DNA of 64,000 nucleotides from Parabacteroides sp. FAFU027. GTDB lineage: Bacteria; Bacteroidota; Bacteroidia; Bacteroidales; UBA7332. Position 1 is the stretch's first letter. Every line of letters starts with the position of its first letter. The stretch spans positions 1 through 64,000 of the forward strand of contig NZ_JAKZKV010000002.1 of assembly GCF_022808675.1 (NCBI RefSeq), given 5' to 3'. Below are positions 26,882 to 36,389 of this stretch, piece after piece. Below the pieces are notes generated by a model. It was given only the letters and a program-made list of their open reading frames with translations, made no database searches and was not told where the DNA came from. The position numbers and the translations under genes were made by a program.

Positions 26882-28423
26882 TTACTGCTTAATAAACTTC
26901 ACCGAACTAACGTCTGCTACGTTATCCAATCTCAGCAAATAGACTCCGGCTGTAAGACCACTTATATTCAATTGATTGCCATTTAACACCGTATTTATCA
27001 ACACCTGTCCATCCAGGCTGGATACCTTCACCCGGGTACCTGCGTCAACAGCACTAATATACAAAACGTCTGTTGCCGGATTTGGATAAACTGACACTCT
27101 TTTCTTTACATATGAGATAACAGAGGTTGCAATCGGAATCCGCGACGCGATCTCACTATCAGCACGTTGGACTTTCGACACATGCAATTCATCAATGGTA
27201 ACAGGATTTGCATTTCCCCAATAAGGCAGGTAAACATAACTGGTACTATTCACCGATGGAGCAATGGATACTGACGATTGCGCATCCAATCTCCCGTTGA
27301 TATAAATCTTTGACGATCCGGCTCCCCAACTCAGGGCCACGTGCGTCCAGGTATTCAACGGCAAAACGGTATTACCGGTCAGTCCCCCTCCACCTGCTCC
27401 GTTCCAACTCGACATCGTAATTTTCCCAAACTCATTCACAGAAGAATGAAAGACATACCCTGCCGATGGTTTGACAGTCGTATTAGTCCAGTTGATACAA
27501 ACCAAACCGTAATTGTATGATTCCGGTTTTACCCAAAACTCTATCGTTGCTGCGTTTGTCAGACTTGAAGTAGTCGCCGGGTAACGCACAAAACTATTAT
27601 TGGTAAAATTGGCTGCTTTTCCCAACCCGTTCAGACTGGAAGAATAGTTCAGTGTATTGGTTACCGTACCGGTAGTAGTCTGGTTAAAGTGATCTAGGAT
27701 TACCGAATTGGCATCTGATTGCGTTTCACTGAAGAAGACCGGAATACGGCTCGCAATCTCGGCATCGGTCCGCTGCACTTTCGAGATATGCAGCTCGTCA
27801 ATCGTAACCGCATTGCTATTTCCCCAGTAAGGCAAATAAACATAGCTACTGCTATTAATAGACGGATTAATCGATGTCGCCATCTGAGCATCCACCTTCC
27901 CGTTAATATAAATTTTGGTAGAACCGCTTGCCCAACTGATGGCCACATGCGTCCACGCATTCAATGGCAATACGGTGTTGCCGGTAAGCGAACCGTCACC
28001 ATGCCCGTTCCAACTGGAAGTCGTAATCTTTCCATCCGCATTAATGGATGAATGAAACACATATCCGCCTCCGGGAGCCGTAGTCGTATTGCTCCAGTTG
28101 ATACAGACCAGTCCGAAATTATAGGCAGTAGGCTTCACCCAAAATTCAATGGTGGCTGCATTGGACAGTTCTGATGTGGAAGCCGGATAACGTACAAAGT
28201 TATTGTTGGTAAAATCAGCAGCGTCTCCCAGTCCGTCCAGACTGGTGGAATAGGTAAGCGCAGATTTTAATGTACCGGCTGTGGATTGGTTGAAATGCTC
28301 CAGCAACACGGTATTGGCATCCGCCGTGATTTCAGGGTATTGCGCACGGGTCAATGCCGGACATAGTAATAACAATGATGCAATAAAGGCCATTCTGGCC
28401 ATTAACGGGTAGATTTTTTTCAT
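26882..28423 (-). CDS. T9SS surface protein with two near-identical LamG domains
   Basis: 513 residues. Signal peptide (about 1-27), two LamG domains in tandem (about 35-230 and 233-430) and a T9SS type A sorting domain (about 440-513, VSVYPNPATD to SSVKFIKQ). The two LamG copies are strikingly alike: both contain ATIEFWVKP, GYVFHSS, LTGNTVLPLN, KIYING and SSYVYLPYWGN or TSYVYLPYWGN, which points to a recent internal duplication. No catalytic residues are apparent; it is likely a surface glycan-binding protein. The gene is transcribed divergently from the oxidoreductase at 28759. Confidence 0.78.
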   Translation of the reverse strand: MKKIYPLMARMAFIASLLLLCPALTRAQYPEITADANTVLLEHFNQSTAGTLKSALTYSTSLDGLGDAADFTNNNFVRYPASTSELSNAATIEFWVKPTAYNFGLVCINWSNTTTAPGGGYVFHSSINADGKITTSSWNGHGDGSLTGNTVLPLNAWTHVAISWASGSTKIYINGKVDAQMATSINPSINSSSYVYLPYWGNSNAVTIDELHISKVQRTDAEIASRIPVFFSETQSDANSVILDHFNQTTTGTVTNTLNYSSSLNGLGKAANFTNNSFVRYPATTSSLTNAATIEFWVKPESYNYGLVCINWTNTTVKPSAGYVFHSSVNEFGKITMSSWNGAGGGGLTGNTVLPLNTWTHVALSWGAGSSKIYINGRLDAQSSVSIAPSVNSTSYVYLPYWGNANPVTIDELHVSKVQRADSEIASRIPIATSVISYVKKRVSVYPNPATDVLYISAVDAGTRVKVSSLDGQVLINTVLNGNQLNISGLTAGVYLLRLDNVADVSSVKFIKQ

Positions 28424-28758
28424 AAGCTGTTGGGGATATAAATGATAGTATAAATCTTAATCGGGTTCAGGATACCTTGGGTTAACGACTCAACAAAGAT
28501 AAAGATTATTCTTTAACACAAGTGCTAATATTCATTCTCACCCGAGACAAACATATTATTTTAACAACTGTATATCATACATTTAGAGCAATTCCAAACT
28601 AAATCAGAAAGGTAATCAATTACAGGAAAAGGTTTGAGTCAGGTCAACAACTCCGAAATTAGAAAAGTCTTTGTTTTTGACGTTTGAGAGATCAACTCAT
28701 CTCACATTTTACTAACTTAGAGACCTCTAATCGTTCTGTAAATCTAAACACCACCAAC
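28424..28758. promoter_or_regulatory. Divergent promoter region, LamG gene and oxidoreductase
   Basis: 335 bp between two divergent start codons. It must hold promoters for both genes, but I could not pick out a convincing TAnnTTTG/TTTG pair or the PUL motif. A possible in-frame TTG start for the oxidoreductase at 28684 is rejected in favour of the ATG at 28759. Confidence 0.3.
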
Positions 28759-29757
28759 ATGAAACAAAAAATCAGATGGGGCATATTAAGCACTGCTAAA
28801 ATTGCAACAGAGAAAGTAATTCCCGCTATTCAGCAAGGTGAATATTCCGAAGTAGTGGCTATCTGTTCACGCGACATAACCAAGGCTCAGGAAGTAGCCG
28901 GAAATTTAAATATCGGGAAATATTACGGTAGTTACGAAGAGCTGTTGCAGGATCCGGATATCGATGCCGTTTACAATCCGCTCCCGAACCACATGCACGT
29001 CCCCTGGACAATCAAGGCGCTTGAAGCCGGAAAGCATGTATTGTGCGAGAAGCCTATCGGGCTTAATACGGAAGATGCAAGAAAACTGGTGGATGAAACA
29101 CTGAAGTATCCTCATCTGAAAGTGATGGAAGCCTTCATGTATCGCTTTCACCCGCAGTGGCATCAGGTGTTATCCCTCATCAGGAATGGGGTCATCGGAG
29201 AAGTCCGATCGGTTCACACCATCTTTTCCTATTACAACGACGATCCGGCAAACATCCGTAACCAGATGGGAATAGGCGGGGGGGCTTTAATGGATATCGG
29301 TTGTTACTGTATATCCTTCCCCCGGTTTATTTATGGAGAGGAACCGGAAGCAGTTACGGGTTTGATGGATACGGATCCTCAAATGCATACTGACCGGCTT
29401 ACCTCTGGTCTGATGAAATTCTCTTCCGGTAAATCGGCCTCTTTTACCTGTTCTACCCAGTTGTTCTCTTTCCAGCGAACCGTCATATCGGGTACAAACG
29501 GACAAATCAATATTAAGATCCCGGTCAATGCTCCACCTGCCGGAACCACAACAATAGAGCTGATCAATAACGATGGAGTTAAGGAGTTTTCGTTTACACC
29601 GGTGGATCAATACACGCTTGAGGCAGACGCCTTTTCCCTGGCAATACTGGAGGATAAGCCTGTACCCACGCCATTGGATGATGCGATTGGCAACATGAAA
29701 GTGATCGATGCAATCATTGAAAGTGTAAAAGAAAACAGGTGGATAAATATAAGTTGA
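28759..29757 (+). CDS. Gfo/Idh/MocA-family NAD(P)-dependent oxidoreductase
   Basis: 332 residues from ATG 28759, which fits the family start (KIRWGILSTAKIA). The N-terminal Rossmann domain (about 5-125) shows the nucleotide loop GILSTAKIA, the EKP motif (CEKPIG at about 95) and YNPLPNHMH; the C-terminal alpha/beta substrate domain carries GGGALMDIGCYC (about 173-185), placing the usual catalytic Lys in EKP and Asp in the MDIGCY stretch. These cytoplasmic enzymes oxidise or reduce sugars and sugar acids; the specific substrate is not predictable. No signal sequence is seen. It is followed by a strong terminator. Confidence 0.87.
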   Translation: MKQKIRWGILSTAKIATEKVIPAIQQGEYSEVVAICSRDITKAQEVAGNLNIGKYYGSYEELLQDPDIDAVYNPLPNHMHVPWTIKALEAGKHVLCEKPIGLNTEDARKLVDETLKYPHLKVMEAFMYRFHPQWHQVLSLIRNGVIGEVRSVHTIFSYYNDDPANIRNQMGIGGGALMDIGCYCISFPRFIYGEEPEAVTGLMDTDPQMHTDRLTSGLMKFSSGKSASFTCSTQLFSFQRTVISGTNGQINIKIPVNAPPAGTTTIELINNDGVKEFSFTPVDQYTLEADAFSLAILEDKPVPTPLDDAIGNMKVIDAIIESVKENRWINIS

Positions 29758-29765
29758 AGAAAAAC

Positions 29766-29798
29766 AAATGAGCCGTGACATCAGGTCGCGACTCATTT
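29766..29798 (+). terminator. Terminator between the oxidoreductase and RND operons
   Basis: AAATGAG (29766-29772) pairs with CTCATTT (29792-29798), with CCGTGAC/GTCGCG as an inner stem containing a mismatch and a wobble. It is followed by ATTTTT on the plus strand and sits between two converging genes, so it may serve both. Confidence 0.75.
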
Positions 29799-29832
29799 AT
29801 TTTTACGGAGTATCTCTACAGTGACAAATCAT

Positions 29833-32800
29833 TTACTGAATCCGCCACGCCTTAATCATTGTAGGCAAGACAATGAGCAACAGCGGCAACGCCACAATAA
29901 AGCCGCCAATAATGGCTATGGCCATCGGTTGGTGCATCTGTGCTCCGGTTCCAATACCGAAGGCAATCGGCATTAATGCCACAATAGCACCCAATGCCGT
30001 CATCAGCTTCGGCCGAAGACGGGTGGCTATGGTATAGACAATCGAATCGTCCACCGACAGACTATTTCTTGACTTCTTGTATTGCAGAAAGGAGAAAATA
30101 GCATTCTCTCCGATAATCCCAACAATCATAATCAAACCGGTGTAGCTTCCTACATTCAACGGCGTTCCGGTAATGTAAAGTGCGAGATAGCTCCCCGAAA
30201 TCCCCAGCACAGCAATTAACAGAATCAGCAATGTGATTTTGAATTTCTTGAAAAGGCCCAATATCACATAGAAGACCAGCAGGCTGGCGGCTATCAGGAT
30301 AAATAACAATTCATGAAATGATTGCTGCTGTTCCTTAAAGGCCCCGCCGTACTCTATATTGTACCCCTGCGGCAACTTCACCTTCCGGTAAACTTCCCGC
30401 TGAACATCCCTCATCACGCTACCCAGATCGCGTGCACTCAGACGAGCCGTTACAATCCCCATATTCTGCAAATTCTCACGCTGTATCTCTGCATCGCCGG
30501 GAACTAACTGCACCGTTGCCAGTTCAGTAATGGGCTTTAACTGTCCGTTGGGCAGGAAGAGTTGAGAGCGGCTGATATCGGCGACTCCGGTAGTGTTGTT
30601 ATCGGGATAGATTAACCGGATTGGGGTCAGGCGGTTTTTATCAAAGACGGTACCCTCCACATTTCCCTCCATCGCGGTCTGCATCTGGTATTGCAGGTCA
30701 GTCGGAGTCATTCCGAACTGAGCCAGATTTTTAGGATGTACACTCACATACGGACCGGCAATGGTGATACCATTGAATACATCCGCCGTTCCTTTTACAT
30801 GTTCGACTATTCCTGCAATCTGCTTCGATAAATCCTCCAGCTTCTTCCGGTCTGTTCCGAAAATCTTTACCTCTATCGGCTGCACCGATTCCATCAGATC
30901 CCCCAGCATATCGCCAATCACCTGACCGAAGTCAATCTGTAACGACGGCTGGGTCGATTCGATCTGTTTACGGATATCGCTGATCACCTCTTCTGTAGAA
31001 CGGTTGCGATCTTTTTTCAAATGAATGAGGTAATCGCCATTATTCGGTTCGGTAATGAAGAATCCCATTTGAGTACCGGTACGTCGGGAATAGGCTTCCA
31101 CTTCCGGGATCTGTAGCAACATTTTCTCCACCTGACGCAATGTGCGGTCTGTCTCGTCCAATGAGGTTCCCGGCGGTGTTTTGTAATCCATCACGATACT
31201 CCCCTCATCCATTTCGGGAAGAAAGCCGGTTTCAAGTCGCGGAAATATAAGTGCGATTGAGATGGCCAGCAACGCCATGAAAGAGAGACTGATCCACGGT
31301 TTCTCCACAAAGAAGGAAACCCAGTGACGTTTCCCGTTTGCCAGCGGCTTGTCTTCCTGTTTCTTGGGCAAAAAGACGTTCTTCTTTTCAGGAGATAGTA
31401 ACAGATAGATGACCGGCAGACCTACCCAGGTAACAAAAAACGAACAGACCAGAATGATAATCATCGCATTGGTCATCACTTTAAAATAGGCACCTGCCAC
31501 ACCACTCATCAGGACAAAGGGCAGAAAGATGACGATCGTACTCAGAGACGAACCCACCATGGCCGGAAAAAGGTATTTAATGGCTTTCTGTACCAACAGG
31601 GAAGAGGGTTCATCGGGATGCTCCTCGTGTGTCCGGTGAATTTGCTCCACGACCACAATGGCATCGTCGATGATCAAGCCGATTGCAGCAGCAAGAGCTC
31701 CGATGGTCATGATATTGAGCGTCTGCCCGATTGCATAAAAGACAATCAGCGAAAGCAGTAACGTAACCGGAATGGTAATCAAAATCGTAGTACTGGCTTT
31801 GACCGAACGGAGAAACAGGATTGCTACAAAAATAGCCAGCAACAGCCCCACCCAAAGGGCATCGGTTACGCTTTTGACGGAATCATTGACAAACTCAGCC
31901 TGTACATAATAGGGATGAATAGAGACATCCGGCGGTAACACCTTTTTCAGCTCATCCAGTTTGTTGGCCATGCGATCGGACAGGTCTATCAGATTGGCGT
32001 TGGGTTGTTTCACCACGGCAATCAGAATCCCCTCTTTTCCATTTGCATTGATCTTTACATATTCCTTTGCTTCGCGAATGCCAATCTGCGCAATATCTTT
32101 CAGGGTAACAATGCGTTTCCCATCATTGCTGATGATCACATCATTGAGCCGGTTGATGTTGTCAATGCGGGCATCGGTGGTAGTCAGGTAAAGCAGGCGG
32201 TAATCGGTCAGATAGCCGTTTGATTTTACGAAACCGGTCTGGCTCAACGCCGTCTTGATTTTTTCAGGCGTAATGCTCATGCTGCTCATCTTGCTCTGAT
32301 TGAGCATCACCCAGTATTCTTTCTCTTTTCCACCGATCACCCGTACTTCCGAAGCCCCATCCACCTGTGAGAGGAAAGGCTTAATGGTATAGGTAGCCAG
32401 GTATTTCAGGTCAATGGGCGAACGGCTGTGACTCTCCAGAGTATATCCGATAACCGGTAGAATAGACGGATTCATTCGCTCTACCGTAATTTTGATGTCT
32501 GCGGGCAATTCATTCCGGATTTCGTTAATCTTTGACTCAATCCGTTGCTGACCTAAGTCTATGTTAGAGCCCCAATCCATAAATGCCGAGATTTCGCAAC
32601 TTCCACGACTGGTGGTACTGCGTAAGGTCTTCAGGTCGGGCACTTTCTTCATCGCCAGTTCCAACGGTCGGGTGACGGTAAACATCATCTGATCCACCGG
32701 CAACTCACCCGCATCGGCAATCACCTTGATTTTCGGGAAAGTGATTTCAGGAAAAAGCGTGGTCTGTAGTTTATTATAGGAATATATTCCGCCCAGGATG

Positions 32801-32856
32801 ATGATCACCAGAGCTACAGACAGCGGATTCTTGTAGGTTATAAAGAACTTGTTCAT
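29833..32856 (-). CDS. RND-family efflux permease
   Basis: 1007 residues, typical length for an inner-membrane RND pump. A first membrane helix (about 12-30), a periplasmic porter region with FPEITFPKI, six helices (about 330-490) including the proton-relay helix with paired aspartates (AIGLIIDDAIVVVEQI), a second porter region (about 555-830) and a second set of helices (about 835-1000). It forms a trimer that expels drugs, metals or lipophilic compounds using proton motive force; the substrate is unknown. It overlaps the adaptor gene by 4 bp (ATGA-type), so the two are translationally coupled. Gene order adaptor then permease, with a TolC-like gene upstream, is standard. Confidence 0.92.
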   Translation of the reverse strand: MNKFFITYKNPLSVALVIIILGGIYSYNKLQTTLFPEITFPKIKVIADAGELPVDQMMFTVTRPLELAMKKVPDLKTLRSTTSRGSCEISAFMDWGSNIDLGQQRIESKINEIRNELPADIKITVERMNPSILPVIGYTLESHSRSPIDLKYLATYTIKPFLSQVDGASEVRVIGGKEKEYWVMLNQSKMSSMSITPEKIKTALSQTGFVKSNGYLTDYRLLYLTTTDARIDNINRLNDVIISNDGKRIVTLKDIAQIGIREAKEYVKINANGKEGILIAVVKQPNANLIDLSDRMANKLDELKKVLPPDVSIHPYYVQAEFVNDSVKSVTDALWVGLLLAIFVAILFLRSVKASTTILITIPVTLLLSLIVFYAIGQTLNIMTIGALAAAIGLIIDDAIVVVEQIHRTHEEHPDEPSSLLVQKAIKYLFPAMVGSSLSTIVIFLPFVLMSGVAGAYFKVMTNAMIIILVCSFFVTWVGLPVIYLLLSPEKKNVFLPKKQEDKPLANGKRHWVSFFVEKPWISLSFMALLAISIALIFPRLETGFLPEMDEGSIVMDYKTPPGTSLDETDRTLRQVEKMLLQIPEVEAYSRRTGTQMGFFITEPNNGDYLIHLKKDRNRSTEEVISDIRKQIESTQPSLQIDFGQVIGDMLGDLMESVQPIEVKIFGTDRKKLEDLSKQIAGIVEHVKGTADVFNGITIAGPYVSVHPKNLAQFGMTPTDLQYQMQTAMEGNVEGTVFDKNRLTPIRLIYPDNNTTGVADISRSQLFLPNGQLKPITELATVQLVPGDAEIQRENLQNMGIVTARLSARDLGSVMRDVQREVYRKVKLPQGYNIEYGGAFKEQQQSFHELLFILIAASLLVFYVILGLFKKFKITLLILLIAVLGISGSYLALYITGTPLNVGSYTGLIMIVGIIGENAIFSFLQYKKSRNSLSVDDSIVYTIATRLRPKLMTALGAIVALMPIAFGIGTGAQMHQPMAIAIIGGFIVALPLLLIVLPTMIKAWRIQ

Positions 32857-33785
32857 CGTGCCGGACTTTTTTCAACAACCACTTTTGCCGTATCGGGCAG
32901 TCCATAATTGCCACTGATTAATATCCGGTCAGTAGGAGCCAGTCCGGGTGACAGGATTTCAACCCGGCTTTTCGTCTCAATGCCTTTTTTGACGAGAACT
33001 TTCACTGCTGTTTGGCGATCTGTCATTTTCATAATCCAGAATTCGCTCTGCACCTCATTGGTCAGAATCGCTGATTTAGGCAAAGAGACGGTATGTGATT
33101 TTGTCCGTTTGATGAAATTCACCCGGGCTACCAGATTCTCGGGGATAGAAAGCCCACCGGGAATACGGATGATAAACCTTTGTGTCTGTGCCACAGGGTC
33201 AACCATTGGCATAGAATTAGAAAGTGTTCCGGTAATTTTGCTATTATCGGGCAAGGTCAACTGAAGCGTTTTATTGTTGGACAAAAAAGGGCGCAGTTCA
33301 TACGGAAGCTCCAGCATAAAAACCAGGCTGTTAATATCACTGATCGCAGCCAGCGTTTCGCCATCCTGCACGTAATCGCCCACCCGGTAGGTCAGTTGGG
33401 TAATGTATCCATTTCCCGGAGAAGGTATGCGGACGGTTCCGCTAAAGCGCATGCTACTATCCAATGCTGAAACAGTTGTTCCCAAATGCTCCGCCTCCTT
33501 CGACCGGACGACAAACATACGCTTTCCTTTACTAACCTGTTGTCCCAACTGTACGTTCACCTCCTGGAGATATCCGTTTGTATTGGATTTCACGAAGGTT
33601 TTCACCATAAACGCCGAGGTGGCATTAAGCTCTGTCACCTCGTCCATCTGTCCGGTTTGAGGATTGGCAATAGCTACCGGAGTACGCCCGGCGGTAGTCT
33701 TTTCATCATCCGATGATGCTTCTTTGCCCTTGCAGGATGCGATCGTCAGGGCGATGATCAGGGCGAATGGGAGGAGCTTTTTCAT
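32853..33785 (-). CDS. RND efflux periplasmic adaptor (HlyD-type lipoprotein)
   Basis: 310 residues. Lipoprotein signal with lipobox IASC (Cys about 18). The chain has the lipoyl/barrel-sandwich hybrid and beta-barrel parts of membrane fusion proteins, with GNGYITQLTYRVGDYVQDGETLAAI in the lipoyl half (about 123-147). It is short for the family, with only a brief coiled-coil hairpin. It bridges the inner-membrane pump and the outer-membrane channel. It overlaps the permease gene by 4 bp. Confidence 0.9.
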   Translation of the reverse strand: MKKLLPFALIIALTIASCKGKEASSDDEKTTAGRTPVAIANPQTGQMDEVTELNATSAFMVKTFVKSNTNGYLQEVNVQLGQQVSKGKRMFVVRSKEAEHLGTTVSALDSSMRFSGTVRIPSPGNGYITQLTYRVGDYVQDGETLAAISDINSLVFMLELPYELRPFLSNNKTLQLTLPDNSKITGTLSNSMPMVDPVAQTQRFIIRIPGGLSIPENLVARVNFIKRTKSHTVSLPKSAILTNEVQSEFWIMKMTDRQTAVKVLVKKGIETKSRVEILSPGLAPTDRILISGNYGLPDTAKVVVEKSPAR

Positions 33786-34009
33786 TCGTATAAATATTTC
33801 GTTATTTGTTCATTATGCCCCAAGGCGTATCCATTGAGCTAAGTTATGCTGCCACTTTGTGGAGATTTACAGAATTAAAATAGCACTCAAAAAAAGGCTC
33901 TATAACGGCTTGTATGGAATACATCTCAGCCCAACGTCAACGCCTTGGGTATAAATATGATCCGATTCAGATTGCGTCCTGAAAGGACAACATAATATCA
34001 CATGCGCCA
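33786..34009. repeat. Spacer with a distant inverted repeat
   Basis: CCCAAGGCGT (33819-33828) and ACGCCTTGGG (33940-33949) are exact inverted copies about 110 bp apart, between the TolC-like gene and the adaptor gene. CCCAAGG-type sequence also appears in the terminator at 36297-36333, suggesting a dispersed intergenic repeat. No gene is seen. Confidence 0.45.
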
Positions 34010-35272
34010 TTATTTCTCCCGGTTCCAATAATTCAGTTCATTGACGATCTGATACCCTTCAATGGTGTTGGATACCAACATATTCCTTGCAGTCAGGTAG
34101 TTGCCGATTGCCAGAATATAATCCGCAATATGCACCTCTCCTATTTCCAGCAATTTATGATTGGCATCGAGCAGGGCGCGGGTATAGGTAATCTGTTGGT
34201 TAAGTTCGTGGGTAAGTCTGCGGTTGGCTTGCAATTGTTGCAACAGGCGATTGATTTGCTGATGATATTGCGATGCAAAGAAATCCTGATTTCCGCGACG
34301 GGTCACCTCATCCAGTGCAATGCGGTTGTGCTGCATCTTCCGCTGGTCTCCATCATAAAGAGGAATGCTGACGGTAAATCCTGCCCCTACCCCGAAGTTG
34401 CGGAAAGGCTTCTCAATTAACGAAGAGTTATATCCCCCATCAGCAAAAATGCTGACTTTGGGCTTGTAGGAGAAATCAATCTGTTTATCGCTATTCTTCA
34501 ATTTCAGGCTGTCAATGACATATTGTTCGTGAAAGGTGGATTGGGTAAAGGAGGGCAATACCTCCATGTGAAGCAGCGGGTCAGTCAATGCCTGAAACGT
34601 AGTATCTTCTATGCCACACAAATACCCCAATGAGGCATAATCACTCTGGTATTGGCTTTTGAGCCGTTCCACCTGCAACGATTGCTGTCGCTGACTGACC
34701 AGGAAACTCAGATACTCGGTCTGTTTATAAGTACCTCTTTCTGCCAGTTTTTTCAGAATCAGCTCTTCTTTTTTCAGCAGGCTCAGCATCTCGTCGTTAA
34801 ACAGATACTGCTGCCAATCCCCAAAGGCTACCAGGAACTGGCTGGTCACACTCTTTTTCAGCTCTTGTTCTGAGATCTTGCCGGTATTGCGGAGGGAACG
34901 GTTTTGCAGGGTAGTTGCTTCCAACTGGTTACGTTGGTTCTGTCGGCCGACTATCTCTTTCGAAATTGACACACCCGTATTCATATTTGCCCCGTTGGTA
35001 ATCGCCTGGTCATATCCCCATCCGTTCAGTACCGGGGCATAATAGTTCGTGCTATTGAAGCTCACCTGAGGCCCCCAGCCGGCACGGGTACGCAAGCTAT
35101 CAATCCGGCCCTGTTCCTGTTGATTGCGGTAGTCTTTGAGTAACGGACTGTTTTGCAGGGCCTTTTGGATGAAAAAAGAGAGTTCCTTTGATTGCTGGGT
35201 AAAAGCGAATGAAATAGAAACGATACTCATCACACAAACTCCCCCCAGCTTCTTTTTCCATGAATTATTCAT
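34010..35272 (-). CDS. TolC-like outer-membrane efflux protein
   Basis: 420 residues, signal peptide about 1-25 (ending AFTQQ). Two repeats of the outer-membrane efflux protein family with long amphipathic helices (for example LLKKEELILKKLAERGTYKQTEYLSF) and beta-strand segments. It is expected to form the trimeric exit duct for the RND pump. It lies upstream of the adaptor gene on the same strand, separated by 224 bp, so an operon with partial internal control is likely. Confidence 0.88.
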   Translation of the reverse strand: MNNSWKKKLGGVCVMSIVSISFAFTQQSKELSFFIQKALQNSPLLKDYRNQQEQGRIDSLRTRAGWGPQVSFNSTNYYAPVLNGWGYDQAITNGANMNTGVSISKEIVGRQNQRNQLEATTLQNRSLRNTGKISEQELKKSVTSQFLVAFGDWQQYLFNDEMLSLLKKEELILKKLAERGTYKQTEYLSFLVSQRQQSLQVERLKSQYQSDYASLGYLCGIEDTTFQALTDPLLHMEVLPSFTQSTFHEQYVIDSLKLKNSDKQIDFSYKPKVSIFADGGYNSSLIEKPFRNFGVGAGFTVSIPLYDGDQRKMQHNRIALDEVTRRGNQDFFASQYHQQINRLLQQLQANRRLTHELNQQITYTRALLDANHKLLEIGEVHIADYILAIGNYLTARNMLVSNTIEGYQIVNELNYWNREK

Positions 35273-35435
35273 AATTATCGAGTGAGTTCTTATTGCTTAT
35301 AGACTGTTTATTATAGCTTGATTTCAGAGCCAACTATACTCCACCTTATCTGAAAGTTGCACTTCTCAACATATCATAGATAACTGTTCGTCAAAATCTT
35401 GCGCCAAAGTTAGTAATCTTAAAGAAATTACCTAT

Positions 35436-36248
35436 TCAAAAACTGTAACTGACATAAAACCCCGTCTGCCGGGATTGTACAGACGGCATTAAGGTTAACT
35501 TCGCCCCCAATCGTCTCTTCAGCGAATCATAGGCCCAATATGAGGCCTGAGTGGTCATCATACCAACAGCAGCTCCCATCAATACGTCATTTACATAATG
35601 AGCATTGTCCGCAACCCTGCAAAACCCGACATATCCGGCTGAGAGATATGCCACTGCCGAAACCCAGGGGCTGATGTATCCCAACTCTTTTGAAACAAAA
35701 GTAGCCGAAACAAAAGCCATAGCAGTGTGCGCCGATGGGAATGATTCCCTTGCCCGGCGGTCAGGACGGGTTTCATGTACCAACAATTTGGTTCTGTACA
35801 CCACAAAATCGTTAACCACACAGGCTACCGCCAGAACCGCGGTACGGTCAATAAATTTGTGCTCTGCTTTTACCCCACACAGGTTTAATGCATACTCTGC
35901 AGCAATCGGAGCGTAACGGACATAATCTTCACCCAGATTGATATAATGTTTACTCAATTGATTATTCCAGCTCAATTGTCTTTGCAAGTCCTCCTTCAGG
36001 TGCGGTACAGCCATAATAGCCAGACTTCCCGCTGCCAGACTTGCCGGAACAATACTCTCTTTCACATATTTCGAATTATACCATCGGGGAGAAATCCTGA
36101 CAACAGATACTGTATCAGGAATCGGTTTTACAGAATCGGTTTGCGCTGCTACTGACTGGGTAATGAGAGTTATTACCGGAAGGAGGAGCAGTATGAGCTG
36201 CTTTATTTTACATATTCCTGAAAATCCCATACAAATCTGGTTTTGCAA
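35436..36248 (-). CDS. PAP2-superfamily phosphatase
   Basis: 270 residues with an N-terminal hydrophobic signal or anchor. All three PAP2 motifs are visible: KLLVHETRP (KxxxxxxRP, about 152-161), PSAH (about 168-171, in place of PSGH) and RVADNAHYVND (RxxxxxHxxxD, about 208-219), with a Cys where the usual Ser precedes the last Arg. These are vanadium-haloperoxidase-fold acid phosphatases acting on lipid phosphates such as undecaprenyl-pyrophosphate or phosphatidate. Several hydrophobic helices suggest membrane attachment. The substrate is not determined. It follows the terminator of the ATPase gene, so it is probably transcribed alone. Confidence 0.87.
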   Translation of the reverse strand: MQNQICMGFSGICKIKQLILLLLPVITLITQSVAAQTDSVKPIPDTVSVVRISPRWYNSKYVKESIVPASLAAGSLAIMAVPHLKEDLQRQLSWNNQLSKHYINLGEDYVRYAPIAAEYALNLCGVKAEHKFIDRTAVLAVACVVNDFVVYRTKLLVHETRPDRRARESFPSAHTAMAFVSATFVSKELGYISPWVSAVAYLSAGYVGFCRVADNAHYVNDVLMGAAVGMMTTQASYWAYDSLKRRLGAKLTLMPSVQSRQTGFYVSYSF

Positions 36249-36296
36249 TGTTTATTCTCTAAAACGGAATGAAAGTAATGATTATTTCAAAAAAAC

Positions 36297-36333
36297 GCCC
36301 AGGACAACGTTATTTCAGTACGTTGCCTTGGGC
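36297..36333 (-). terminator. Intrinsic terminator of the DUF234 ATPase gene
   Basis: GCCCAGGACAACGT and ACGTTGCCTTGGGC pair with two mismatches over 14 positions. On the minus strand this is followed by GTTTTTTTG, 57 bp past the stop codon. Confidence 0.8.
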
Positions 36334-36389
36334 TGAATATATTGTAGAAACGAACATTGACCTTTTAAGGGGTTACAGATATGCGACCA

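Noticed and set aside
28684-28758. Upstream TTG start for the oxidoreductase
   Set aside because: The extra 25 residues are not family-like, while ATG 28759 gives the normal start right before the Rossmann fold.
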